Shown here: one piece after another, positions 47,437 to 55,537 of the stretch
Numbering within the stretch: position 1 is the first letter of the stretch
Layout: each line of letters begins with the position of its first letter
DNA from: Arthrobacter yangruifuii
GTDB lineage: Bacteria; Actinomycetota; Actinomycetes; Actinomycetales; Micrococcaceae
DNA length: 64,000 nt
Direction of reading: 5' to 3'
NCBI RefSeq assembly: GCF_009192775.1
Contig: NZ_VTFX01000007.1
Coordinates: 62,001-126,000, forward strand
Notes under the pieces: generated by a model
Seen by the model: the letters and a program-made list of their open reading frames with translations, nothing else
The model's database searches: none
What the model was told of the DNA's origin: nothing
Made by a program: the position numbers and the translations under genes

Positions 47437-48306
47437 GTGCATACCCTGGGGTTTGAGGCGATCGGCACGCAGTGGTCCCTGTCCACCGCAGAGCCCCTGG
47501 CCCCGGAGACCCGGGCTGCGGTCGCGGAACTGGTCGACGGCTATGACCGGACCTATTCACGCTTCCGGTCCGATTCCACCGTGGCACGGATGGCCCGGGC
47601 AGCAGGAAACTGGAAACTGCCCGCCTCGGCGGCACCCCTGCTGACGCTCTTCGATGCCCTGCAGCGGCTGACGGACGGAGCAGTGAACCCGCTGGTGGGA
47701 CGCTCGCTGGAGGTCCTGGGGTACGACGCCGGGTACAGCTTCCAGCCCTCCGGTCCCCCGCTGAGGGCAGCCGGGTGGAAGGACACGGTGTCCTGGACTG
47801 CCGACGCCGGCGGCTCCGTCCTGACGACGGCGGCTCCGGTCACCTTCGATATCGGTGCCGCCGGGAAGGGCCAGCTGGTGGATCTGGTCAGTGCGCTCCT
47901 GGCGGAGGCGGGCCTCCGGGAGTATGTGGTGGACGCGGGATCCGACCTGCGCCAGGCCGGAGGCGAACCCCTGCGTGTGGCGCTGGAGCATCCGTATGAC
48001 ACCACCCGGGGCATCGGCGTGGTGACCCTTTCGGACCGGGCGTTGTGTGCCTCGGCCGTGAACCGGCGGCAGTGGGGGGACGGGCTGCACCACGTGCTCG
48101 ATGCCCGCACCGGAGCCCCGGTGGATACCGTGGCGGCCACCTGGGTGCTGGCAGCGGATGCCATGACTGCCGACGGCCTGGCCACTGCCCTGTTCTTCGC
48201 TGAACCGCAGGCGCTGGCCTCCGAATTCGAGTTTGATTATGTCCGGATGTTCAGCGACGGCCGGGCCGACTATTCCCCTGCAATGGCTGGAGTCCTGTTT
48301 ACATGA
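47437..48306 (+). CDS. apbE: FAD:protein FMN transferase
   Basis: ApbE splits FAD and attaches FMN to a Thr or Ser of target flavoproteins. The 289-residue protein has the flavin-site motifs EAIGTQWSL, VTFDIGAAGKGQLVD, VVDAGSDLR and the metal-site AADAMTADGLATALF. A GTG at 47437, ten bases after the stop of the FMN-binding lipoprotein and after AGGACAG, is preferred to a GTG inside that gene. No signal peptide is seen, which is odd since substrates are extracytoplasmic; it overlaps the oxidoreductase gene downstream by four bases. Confidence 0.92.
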   Translation: MHTLGFEAIGTQWSLSTAEPLAPETRAAVAELVDGYDRTYSRFRSDSTVARMARAAGNWKLPASAAPLLTLFDALQRLTDGAVNPLVGRSLEVLGYDAGYSFQPSGPPLRAAGWKDTVSWTADAGGSVLTTAAPVTFDIGAAGKGQLVDLVSALLAEAGLREYVVDAGSDLRQAGGEPLRVALEHPYDTTRGIGVVTLSDRALCASAVNRRQWGDGLHHVLDARTGAPVDTVAATWVLAADAMTADGLATALFFAEPQALASEFEFDYVRMFSDGRADYSPAMAGVLFT

Positions 48307-49820
48307 GCATTTCCGCCCCTGCCGCACCGCGGACCCTGAACACCTTCCTGGGCCGCTGGACCATGTACCGGCTGACGGTCTGGCTGCTGCTGGCCTGTGT
48401 CGCCTGGTCCTTTGTGCTCTCCCTTGCCGGAGTGCTTTTCTACACCCCGGCCGAGCTGGGGGCCACGCTGCTGACCGCTGTGGCTTCCACTCTGGTCACC
48501 AGCCGGGTTGCCGGGCTGCTCCTGCGCACGCGTCCACAGACCGACTCCTCGCTGATTACCGGCCTGCTGCTGTATTTCCTGTTCTGGCCGGGCACCGAGG
48601 GCATGCAACTCGGCACCGTAGCACTGGCGGGTGCTGTGGCGACGGCGTCGAAATACGTCCTTGCCGTCCGGCGCCGGCACATTTTCAACCCCGTGGCCGT
48701 GGGAGCTTTCGTGGTTGCTGCCACCGGTCTCGGCGGGGCTGTCTGGTGGGTGGCTACGCCGTGGATGCTGGTTGCCGTGCTGCCGGCATCGCTGCTGATC
48801 CTGTACCGGAACCGCCTACTCCCGATGGCCGCGGTGTTCGCCCTGACAGCCGTGGTGGTGCTCCTGTTCCGCTTTGCGGCGAACGGTGAACCGCCTGCTG
48901 ATGCCCTTGTCACCGTGACGGGTTCCTATCCCCTGGTGTTTTTGGCCGGATTCATGCTCACCGAGCCGCTGACCCTTCCTCCGCTGCGCGTTCAGCGGCT
49001 GCTGGAGGCCGCCGTCGTCGGCGTGCTTTTTGCCGTGCCGCTGTCCCTGGGTCCGGTTCTGATGTCTCCGGAGCTGGCCCTGCTCGTGGGCAATGCGCTC
49101 GCCTTTGTGCTGGGACAGCGGGGAGCTGTCCGGCTGCGGCTGCTGGAAACCCGTGAACTGACGCCGACCGCCCGGGAACTGGTGTTTCAGCCGTCCCGTC
49201 CTGTCCGCTTCCGTGCGGGGCAGTATCTTGAGCTTTCGGTGCCGCACTTTGAGCCGGACTCGCGGGGAACCCGCCGTATCTTCAGCATCACCACGGCTCC
49301 TTCGGAGCCGGACACTGCAGCGGTGGGACTCCGGGTGGCTGATCCTTCCAGCAGCTTCAAGAGAAGCCTGCTGAAGATGCGTCCGGGTGCCGAGCTGACG
49401 GCGACTACGGTGGCCGGAGACTTCCTGCTTCCGCGGGACCGGAGCAAACCGGTGCTGATGATTGCCTCCGGTATCGGCATTACTCCGTTCATCAGCCAGC
49501 TGCGCCAGGTGTGCGGCGAAGACCGGGACATTGTGCTGGTGTATGCGGCATCCTCCGTTGAGGAACTTGCCTATGCCGGGGAGCTGCAATCGATGGATGT
49601 TCGCGTGCTGGTCTGCACCCCTTCCGATCCCGGGATTCCGGGATGGACCTGGCTGGGTCCGGGGCTTCCCGACGAGGCGGTCCTCAGCCGGGAAATTCCC
49701 GACATCAGCAACCGGGCCGTGTATGTTTCCGGTTCGCCCGGTGCAGTGGCTGCGGCCCGGAAAGCCGTCCGCGGTGCCGGGGGGCGGCGGATCCGTACGG
49801 ATCCGTTCCTGGGCTACTAG
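48303..49820 (+). CDS. Fusion of NqrB/RnfD-like membrane domain and ferredoxin-reductase domain
   Basis: The 505-residue protein has an N-terminal multi-pass domain (residues ~20-270, about eight helices) with RnfD/NqrB-like blocks: SSLITGLLLYFLFWPG, RRRHIFNPVAVGAF and FMLTEPLTLPP. It is followed by an FAD/NAD(P) ferredoxin-reductase module from about residue 278 with the FAD site RIFSIT (325-330) and the NAD site GIGITPF (390-396). There is no [2Fe-2S] Cys cluster and no GSIGETS flavin motif of RnfD. The fusion would take electrons from NAD(P)H and pass them through the membrane to the FMN lipoprotein two genes upstream. The ATG overlaps the apbE stop. Confidence 0.85.
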   Translation: MSISAPAAPRTLNTFLGRWTMYRLTVWLLLACVAWSFVLSLAGVLFYTPAELGATLLTAVASTLVTSRVAGLLLRTRPQTDSSLITGLLLYFLFWPGTEGMQLGTVALAGAVATASKYVLAVRRRHIFNPVAVGAFVVAATGLGGAVWWVATPWMLVAVLPASLLILYRNRLLPMAAVFALTAVVVLLFRFAANGEPPADALVTVTGSYPLVFLAGFMLTEPLTLPPLRVQRLLEAAVVGVLFAVPLSLGPVLMSPELALLVGNALAFVLGQRGAVRLRLLETRELTPTARELVFQPSRPVRFRAGQYLELSVPHFEPDSRGTRRIFSITTAPSEPDTAAVGLRVADPSSSFKRSLLKMRPGAELTATTVAGDFLLPRDRSKPVLMIASGIGITPFISQLRQVCGEDRDIVLVYAASSVEELAYAGELQSMDVRVLVCTPSDPGIPGWTWLGPGLPDEAVLSREIPDISNRAVYVSGSPGAVAAARKAVRGAGGRRIRTDPFLGY

Positions 49821-50156
49821 GCGTACTCCGACGGCTACCGGGTCCTCTCCCTGGACTCTTGGGCGTCTCAGCGACGGGTACCCGGCACCGGGCCTCTCGC
49901 TGGACTCCTGAACTCCTAGGTCCTGGGCTCCGGGGTTCCTGAACTCCTGGGTTCCGGGGCTCTTGGGTTCCAACATGGCTGCCAAGTGCCCACGTCTGGA
50001 CCACCGGGTACCCGCCGCAGAGATACGCCGCCGGCCGAGGCGCCCTCATCCATCCGGTGTAAAGACCGGGTTCTCCGGTTGAGACCGAGGCAGGCTACAG
50101 GCTCGTGGGTGAACCGGCGGCGGCTCAGCCTGGCCATGGATTAGAACGTCCGCCGC
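49821..50156. repeat. 336-base intergenic region with degenerate direct repeats
   Basis: No gene is supported between the oxidoreductase gene and the convergent DUF222-HNH gene. From about 49840 to 49970 there are tandem-like CT/GG-rich units such as GGACTCCTGAACTCCT and GGGTTCCGGGGCTCTT with variable spacing, and two copies of a CCGGG(T)CCTCTC-CTGGACTC segment (49837-49861, 49888-49910). No clear terminator or promoter is seen. Confidence 0.6.
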
Positions 50157-52172
50157 TTAGAAGGGCGGAGGCTCTTCCCTGCCGTCCTCCTGGCCGCCGA
50201 GCGGGAATGTCTGTCCCTGCCGGTCCCGATCCTGCCGATCCCGATCCTGAGCGGGCGATTCCGGTTTCAGACGTCCCGCTTCTGAGCGCCCCAGTTCCAG
50301 GAACGGTTCGGTCCGGTAGACCCGTCCCGTCGGTGAGGTCCACTCCATCACTCCCGGTTCGGGTTGGGTGGCTTTCCAGAATCCCAGGGTCTTGAACCGG
50401 TGGTGCCGGCGGCACAGGTGTTCCAGGTTTCCGTGTTCGGTGTCGCCGCCTTTCGCCCAGTCGGTGGTGTGGTCGATTTCCGTGACCGCGGTGCTGACCC
50501 GGCAGCCGGGGAACCGGCAGGTTCCGTCCCGGGCTCTGAGCCAGCGGGCGAGTCCGGCGGGGACTTTCCGGCGTCTGCCTACCCCGAGGATCTCTCCGGT
50601 GGTGGGGTCCTGGGCCAGTCCGGTCCAGTGGGCGGCGTTGCGGGCGAGTCTGCGGGCTGCGTCGGCGCTGATCGGCCCGTAGCCGTGCAGCTCGGCAGGC
50701 TTCTCGTCGGCACCGAACAACGTTTCGGCGTTGATCAACACCATGATCTCCGCCCGAGGCAGAACACCCATGGACCCGGACGACTCATCAGATTCGGGGT
50801 CACCGACTTTGCCGGGCGTGCCTGCTTGGTTAGCGTTGCCGGCTCCACGTCCGCCGCGTCCACCGCGCACGTTGAACCCGTCCTCTCTACCGGCCCCGCC
50901 GCGTCCTCCGCTCCGACCAGCACCCTCCCGCAGGACCCCGCCACCGCCGCTACGGGGTGAACCAAGGCCGCCCATGAGCAGTTGGGTCAGGATGTCGGCC
51001 CGCAGCTGGTCCGCTGTCCGCGGGTCCCCGTCCGCCTGTTCACCACGGGCTGAGGTACACAACGCTGTGTAGATCTGCTGGGCATGCTCGGCCCGTAGAT
51101 GGGCCGACAGCCAGGACATGCCGTCCTCATCGCGTTCCAGGACCACCTTGCGTTTCTCGAACGCTGTCCGGTGCCGTTCGGGAATGGTTTCGGGATAGGT
51201 TTTCTCCCGCAGCCGGCGGGCTTTGGCGCAGAACTGTGGCCGGGTTATGCCTTCGGCTTTGGCGAGCAGCTCCGCCTCAAACCCGGGAAGTTCCGCGGAG
51301 GGTATGTTCTCGCACTGATCCAGGACCACCTGCGCGTGCGCGTAACTGAAGCGTCCTTGTTCCAATCCGTTGAGGGTGGCGGTGTGGGTGGTGCAGAGTC
51401 TGCCGGCTTCGACCACCATGCCTTGGGCGGTGGTCTGGGGAACGTTCAGGATCGCGGCGCATTCGGAGGCAGCGAGGCTGAACGCGATCCCCGGCCCTTC
51501 CTTCCCCCAGGTAGACGACAGATGGTTCCGGAAGAGTTCCTCCATATGGTTGATCGCCCGGGCTTGCTGGGCCTGCGTCCACCGAACCAAATGCGACAGC
51601 CTCGCCAACACCTCGCCGGTGGCGTGTTCGTCGAAGGACTCCAGATTCGCCATCGCCAGCACCCCAGTAAACCCATCCGGAAAGCCCTCACCATCAGCAC
51701 CGGTGGCACCTGTGGCGGGCTCCGCAGGCTCAGCGGCCGCCGAACCCGTGGTGTCCTCTGGGACGGGTTCGGGTTCGGCGGCTGCAGCCGTTCGGCCGTG
51801 GTCGGCGGATGCGGATCCGGTCTCCGGCCCCGCAGCGGAATCCGATGTGGACCCTGCCGCCGGTCTTGCGGTGAAGTCGGAATCCGGCGCGGGAATGGCC
51901 GCGTCAAAGAGGGTGGCAGCAGGAGATGCGGCGGGATCGGTAGAGGCATCGCCGGTGTCGGTGTCTGCGGAACCGTCAGTGCCGGCCTGAGTGCCGCCGT
52001 CGTCGGAGTCCGTACCGTCGCCAGCGTCGCCACTGGCATCCGGAACCGCCCGATATACCGCCAGCGTGCAGGGCGTGCGTAAAGCATCCTCGTCGCCAGC
52101 CGAGCCTGCTGGCTGCTGGTCGTTACGATCCTGTTTTTCGGTTGTCCGTCCGGTGTTTCCGAGCTGATCCAT
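50157..52172 (-). CDS. DUF222 / HNH endonuclease domain protein (13E12-repeat type)
   Basis: The 671-residue protein has a ~185-residue Thr/Ala/Asp/Gly-rich N-terminal region of low complexity, a DUF222 domain (from about residue 190, LESFDEHATGEVLARLSHLVRW), a Gly/Arg-rich spacer and a C-terminal HNH domain: RARDGTCRFPGC, then TEIDHTTDWAKGGDTEHGNL and CRRHH. This family is multi-copy in actinobacteria and its function is unknown; a mobile or toxin-like origin has been suggested for relatives. The HNH residues appear intact. No flanking IS elements or terminal repeats are visible. Confidence 0.85.
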   Translation of the reverse strand: MDQLGNTGRTTEKQDRNDQQPAGSAGDEDALRTPCTLAVYRAVPDASGDAGDGTDSDDGGTQAGTDGSADTDTGDASTDPAASPAATLFDAAIPAPDSDFTARPAAGSTSDSAAGPETGSASADHGRTAAAAEPEPVPEDTTGSAAAEPAEPATGATGADGEGFPDGFTGVLAMANLESFDEHATGEVLARLSHLVRWTQAQQARAINHMEELFRNHLSSTWGKEGPGIAFSLAASECAAILNVPQTTAQGMVVEAGRLCTTHTATLNGLEQGRFSYAHAQVVLDQCENIPSAELPGFEAELLAKAEGITRPQFCAKARRLREKTYPETIPERHRTAFEKRKVVLERDEDGMSWLSAHLRAEHAQQIYTALCTSARGEQADGDPRTADQLRADILTQLLMGGLGSPRSGGGGVLREGAGRSGGRGGAGREDGFNVRGGRGGRGAGNANQAGTPGKVGDPESDESSGSMGVLPRAEIMVLINAETLFGADEKPAELHGYGPISADAARRLARNAAHWTGLAQDPTTGEILGVGRRRKVPAGLARWLRARDGTCRFPGCRVSTAVTEIDHTTDWAKGGDTEHGNLEHLCRRHHRFKTLGFWKATQPEPGVMEWTSPTGRVYRTEPFLELGRSEAGRLKPESPAQDRDRQDRDRQGQTFPLGGQEDGREEPPPF

Positions 52173-52466
52173 ACCCTCAGGATTTCACCCGGCACTGACA
52201 TTTCCGGGCCGGAAACAGACCAAAAACGGCCCTCCCGGAAAACAAGAAATACCTGTCTTTCGAAGACCACTACCTACCCGTAATACAGAGCTCTGAGAAC
52301 CGATTTGCACCCAAACGTTCGGCCGCAGAGTTCATTCCTCAGGACAGCACAGCGGGGAAGCGTATCGGTGCCCCGCCTGCGCTCCGGAACATGGGTTTTC
52401 CCCGTCCGCCTGAAACCTGCTAAGCTTCTTGAGTCCCACAGGACCTGCCGGTTTACCGGAGTCCTT
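52173..52466. other. Intergenic region between DUF222-HNH gene and tRNA-Arg
   Basis: No gene is supported. It should hold the promoters of both the minus-strand DUF222-HNH gene and the plus-strand tRNA, but no consensus box is clear. The base composition is less GC-rich close to the DUF222 start. Confidence 0.45.
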
Positions 52467-52539
52467 GCCCTCGTAGCTCAGGGGATAGAGCGGTTGCCTC
52501 CGGAGCAACAGGCCGTAGGTTCGAATCCTATCGAGGGCA
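52467..52539 (+). tRNA. tRNA-Arg (anticodon CCG)
   Basis: A full cloverleaf folds by eye: acceptor GCCCTCG with CGAGGGC plus discriminator A, D-arm GCTC/GAGC, anticodon stem GTTGC/GCAAC with loop CTCCGGA (anticodon CCG at 52500-52502), and T-arm GTAGG/CCTAT-like with loop TTCGAAT. It reads CGG codons, one of the common Arg codons here. In Mycobacterium a tRNA-Arg gene is next to argS; here about 5.7 kb lies between them. Confidence 0.97.
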
Positions 52540-52552
52540 CAAGAGACAACAG

Positions 52553-52592
52553 AGAACCCCGCACCGATCCGTCGGTGCGGGGTTCTTCTGTT
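52553..52592 (+). terminator. Terminator after tRNA-Arg
   Basis: A 15-base-pair stem starting AGAACCCCGCACCGA (52553-52567) pairs with TCGGTGCGGGGTTCT (52572-52586) across a TCCG loop, followed by TCTGTTT. It would end the tRNA transcript. Confidence 0.85.
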
Positions 52593-52703
52593 TATCCGAT
52601 CGGACCTGACGTTGTAGCGAAGCGCCAGCAGAAATATCGGCAAGCCGTCAGCAAATCGACTGCCCAACGCGACCGCCAGCGCCAGCACCAGCCCACTCAG
52701 CCC

Positions 52704-53153
52704 CTAATCCCGAGGAGCAGCAGCCTCCTCGACAGCGGCACGCACCGCAGGAGGGCAAAGAAAAAACCGCGGTTGCAACTCCTCCCACCCCCGATGCTTG
52801 GTCTTCATGCCGTACTCCAGGTGCGCCTGGTCCAGCGGATTGTCGGGAATCAACCCTGGGCTGGCCTCCCCCAGCAACTGGAAATGGTACATCCACCAGG
52901 ATCCGTCCGCTTCCTGGTTCAGGAAGGTGGCTTCCACAGCCATCAGTTCCCGGCCCAGAGTCGCAACGCATTCGTCATAGCGCTCATGCAGCATCGCCAT
53001 CCAGTTGTCGAACTCCGCTTCCCTGGAATCCAACAACCGAGCCCGACTCAACTCCATCCGCATCCCCGGAGGTACCGACGCCGGCATGGGCCAGCCCGGG
53101 GAGTCGGGAGCGGACGGCTGAAACGGGAGCGGCGGATATACGGGCTGCGTCAT
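52704..53153 (-). CDS. DUF6176-like small protein
   Basis: The 149-residue protein has a Pro-rich N-terminus (TQPVYPPLPFQPSAPDSPGW) and a short ferredoxin-like core MELSRARLLDSREAEFDNWMAMLHERYDECVATL...EATFLNQEADGSWWMYHF. The core pattern (variable loops around a WW.YHF strand) resembles the DUF6176 family, of unknown function. The start ATG at 53153 is chosen; the longer frame upstream overlaps the TetR promoter region and carries no ribosome site or protein-like sequence. It is divergent from the TetR gene. Confidence 0.6.
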   Translation of the reverse strand: MTQPVYPPLPFQPSAPDSPGWPMPASVPPGMRMELSRARLLDSREAEFDNWMAMLHERYDECVATLGRELMAVEATFLNQEADGSWWMYHFQLLGEASPGLIPDNPLDQAHLEYGMKTKHRGWEELQPRFFLCPPAVRAAVEEAAAPRD

Positions 53154-53260
53154 GCCAACGACTGTAAAGGAGCCAGGAAGTCCGTTCCTCATGCCGCGCC
53201 GGAATTCTTTCCCCAGAACCCTTGCGCCGGCTGCCCCCTCCGGGGTTATGGTGTTCGCAC

Positions 53261-53278
53261 ATACCAACCGGTCGGTTC
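53261..53278. promoter_or_regulatory. TetR operator palindrome 1 (upstream of the regulator)
   Basis: ATACCAACCGGTCGGTTC, 58 bases before the TetR start codon, shares 13-14 of 18 bases with the two palindromes near the transporter and FabG genes. It is the best candidate for autoregulation. The consensus ATACCG-N6-CGGTAT is imperfect in the right arm here. Confidence 0.6.
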
Positions 53279-53289
53279 CGACGCCGTCC

Positions 53290-53313
53290 ACACACCACAC
53301 CACACCACACCAC
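53290..53313 (+). repeat. Five-base repeat (CACAC) in the TetR leader
   Basis: Four to five copies of a CACAC-type pentamer lie between the operator and the TetR start codon, in place of a ribosome site. The number of copies could vary by slippage and change leader length. Confidence 0.6.
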
Positions 53314-53335
53314 GAGAATCCCGGACATCCACCGC

Positions 53336-53914
53336 ATGAAGACCCTGAACATCAAGGAAGAGCTCGCACGCACCTCCGTGGAGCTTTTTGCGCGGCAGGG
53401 CTATGCGAAAACCAGTGTGCAGCAGATCGTGGACGCGGCCGGAGTGACAAAGGGGGCCCTCTACCATTACTTCAATTCCAAAGATGATCTGCTCTTCGAC
53501 ATCTACGACCGCATCCTCACGCTCCAGCACAGAAACCTGACCGAGATCATCGGCCGGAATCTGCCGGCAGTAGAAACCATGCGGTTGGCCTGCGAGGACG
53601 TGATCATGACGTCCATCGACTGCATCCGTGAAGGTGCCGTGTTCTTCCGCTCCCAGCACATGCTCAGCGAGGACCGGCAAGAGGAAGTCAAGCGGAGGCG
53701 CCGTGAATACAACGACGCGTTCACGGCTGTCTTGGTCCGCGGCCAATCCGACGGCGTCTTCCGGACTGATATTCCCATCCAGGTGCTCGCCGCCAACTTC
53801 TTCTCCGATCCGCACTATCTCTCCTACTGGTACTCCCCCGGGGGCACCATCAGCCGGGAACAGGCGGCGGCCCAGCTGACCGCGCTCTATCTGGCCGGAC
53901 TTCAAGCTTCCTAA
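53336..53914 (+). CDS. TetR family transcriptional regulator
   Basis: The 192-residue protein has the N-terminal helix-turn-helix (TSVQQIVDAAGVTKGALYHYFNSKDDLL, residues 27-53) and a C-terminal ligand domain (helix-rich, DQ-EEVKRRRREYNDAFTAV). The domain pattern fits acyl-CoA-responsive TetR members (KstR2/PaaR-like) but the ligand is not identified. Start at 53336; a start 38 codons upstream lies in the CACAC repeat. Three matched palindromes upstream of this gene, at the start of the importer and upstream of FabG indicate the regulon. Confidence 0.9.
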   Translation: MKTLNIKEELARTSVELFARQGYAKTSVQQIVDAAGVTKGALYHYFNSKDDLLFDIYDRILTLQHRNLTEIIGRNLPAVETMRLACEDVIMTSIDCIREGAVFFRSQHMLSEDRQEEVKRRRREYNDAFTAVLVRGQSDGVFRTDIPIQVLAANFFSDPHYLSYWYSPGGTISREQAAAQLTALYLAGLQAS

Positions 53915-54035
53915 CGCACCACAGCACCTCCTCAACACCCGCATCTCCTCAGCACCCGCACCACCGCACCTCCCGCACTACCGCCCTACAGCACCACGCC
54001 GTATGCAAGGTAAGAGCAGAGACGATGGAGTACTC

Positions 54036-54821
54036 ATGCAGGAGCTACATACCGACCAGTCGGAACCGCCAGGTCTCCGACTGGATGGAATCACGGTCCG
54101 GTTCGGCGGACTCACCGCCCTCGACGCAGTGTCCCTGGATATCCCGGCAGGCAGGATTGTCGGCATCATGGGCCCCAACGGCGCAGGCAAGACCACCCTC
54201 TTCAATGTGATCTGCGGTGTCTTCCCGCCCACGGCCGGAAACCTTCAGCTGGACGGACACGGTTTCACGCCGAAACCGCACCGGCTGACGCGCTCCGGAG
54301 TGGCACGCACCCTGCAGGGGCTTGGCCTCTTCCCCGGTCTGACGGTGCTGCAGAACGTTACGGCAGGCCTGGCCGCAGACACGCGCAGAGGACTCGACCT
54401 TCTGGCCCTGCCCGGCGCCGTTGCCCGCGAAAACCGGCTGGCCGCACGAGCGATGGACGCGCTGGAGTCGCTCGGCGTCGCCGGTTATGCCGCTGCCCTG
54501 CCGGATACCCTGCCCTACGGCATCTGCAAGAAGGTGGCCCTCGCACGGGCCCTGGTGAGTGAACCGAGGCTGCTGCTGCTGGATGAACCTGCCGGCGGGC
54601 TCGGCCACGACGACATCGAGGAGCTTGCCGGCATTATCCGCACCGTGCCCTCGGACGGATGCTCGGTGATCCTCGTGGAACACCACGTGGACCTGGTGAT
54701 GGAAGTCTGCGACCGCGTTGCCGTCCTGGACTTCGGCCGCCTGATCGCCGAAGGCACACCTGCCCACATCGGTGCCGATCCCGCCGTCGCGGATGCCTAT
54801 CTGGGGGTTGAGGTGGCATGA
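54036..54821 (+). CDS. Branched-chain amino-acid-type ABC transporter ATPase, LivG-like
   Basis: The 261-residue ATPase is the first importer subunit. Walker A is GPNGAGKTTLFN, Q-loop region GLGLFPGL, the C-loop reads LPYGICKKVALARAL (a LivG-typical LPYG form), Walker B is LLLLDEPAGGL and the H-loop is VILVEHHVD. The ATG at 54036 follows GGAG by seven bases; an ATG at 54003 has none. An 18-base operator palindrome lies at 54049-54066, inside the 5' coding region. It overlaps the next gene by four bases (ATGA). Confidence 0.92.
   Translation: MQELHTDQSEPPGLRLDGITVRFGGLTALDAVSLDIPAGRIVGIMGPNGAGKTTLFNVICGVFPPTAGNLQLDGHGFTPKPHRLTRSGVARTLQGLGLFPGLTVLQNVTAGLAADTRRGLDLLALPGAVARENRLAARAMDALESLGVAGYAAALPDTLPYGICKKVALARALVSEPRLLLLDEPAGGLGHDDIEELAGIIRTVPSDGCSVILVEHHVDLVMEVCDRVAVLDFGRLIAEGTPAHIGADPAVADAYLGVEVA
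54049..54066. promoter_or_regulatory. TetR operator palindrome 2 (at the start of the importer operon)
   Basis: ATACCGACCAGTCGGAAC lies inside the start of the LivG-like gene, 13 bases after its ATG. It differs from the FabG-side palindrome in only three of 18 bases. It is preceded by ACAT, as is site 1. Confidence 0.65.
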
Positions 54822-55537
54822 CCGGCGGACTGGTACTGGAAGGCGTCACTGCAGGGTACGGGAGCGTTCCGGTGCTGCACGGCATCAACCTGAGCGTCGA
54901 GAAAGGCTCCATCACCGCCGTCGTCGGGGCAAACGGTGCCGGCAAGACCACCCTGCTGCGCACCGTCACCGGCCAGCTGCGGCCCACCGCCGGCAGCATC
55001 AGGCTGGGCACCGGAAAGGACCTGACCCGGGTGCCCGTCGAGGAGATGGTGCGCCACGGCGTTGCCCTCGTACCTGAAGGCAGGGGCGTCATCACCGAAC
55101 TGACGGTGGAGGAAAACCTGCGCCTGGGCGGCCTGTGGCGCAAGGACCGCAGGGCGGCCGCTGCGATGCTCACCCGGACCTACGAGCTCTTCGAACCCCT
55201 GGACCGACGCCGGAAGGCCGCCGGACACCAGCTCTCCGGCGGCGAGCGCCAGATGCTGGCGCTGGGGCGGGCGCTGATGGCGGCCCCGGCGCTGCTGCTG
55301 CTCGACGAACCTTCCCTGGGACTGGCCCCCAAGGTGACTGCACAGATCCTGGGGATGCTCCGCCGCCTGCGCGACGACACCGGACTGACCGTACTGCTGA
55401 TCGAACAGAACGTCCGCAGTGCCCTCACCGTCGCGGACCACGGCGTCGTCCTGAATCTGGGACGGATTGTCGCCTCCCGGGCGGCCGCCGAACTCGCCGA
55501 AGACACCGACCTCCGCCACACCTACCTGGGGTTCTAA
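54818..55537 (+). CDS. Branched-chain amino-acid-type ABC transporter ATPase, LivF-like
   Basis: The 239-residue second ATPase has Walker A GANGAGKTTLL, the C-loop LSGGERQMLALGRAL, Walker B LLLLDEPSLGLAP and the H-loop VLLIEQNVRS. It starts with an ATGA overlap with LivG-like and ends with TAATG overlap with LivH-like, so the operon is tightly coupled. The two ATPases act as a heterodimer for the LivH/LivM-like membrane pair. Confidence 0.92.
   Translation: MTGGLVLEGVTAGYGSVPVLHGINLSVEKGSITAVVGANGAGKTTLLRTVTGQLRPTAGSIRLGTGKDLTRVPVEEMVRHGVALVPEGRGVITELTVEENLRLGGLWRKDRRAAAAMLTRTYELFEPLDRRRKAAGHQLSGGERQMLALGRALMAAPALLLLDEPSLGLAPKVTAQILGMLRRLRDDTGLTVLLIEQNVRSALTVADHGVVLNLGRIVASRAAAELAEDTDLRHTYLGF

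Noticed and set aside
50157-52172. Insertion sequence or intein-type mobile element for the HNH gene
   Set aside because: There are no terminal inverted repeats or target duplications and the HNH domain is part of a DUF222 protein, a common chromosomal family.
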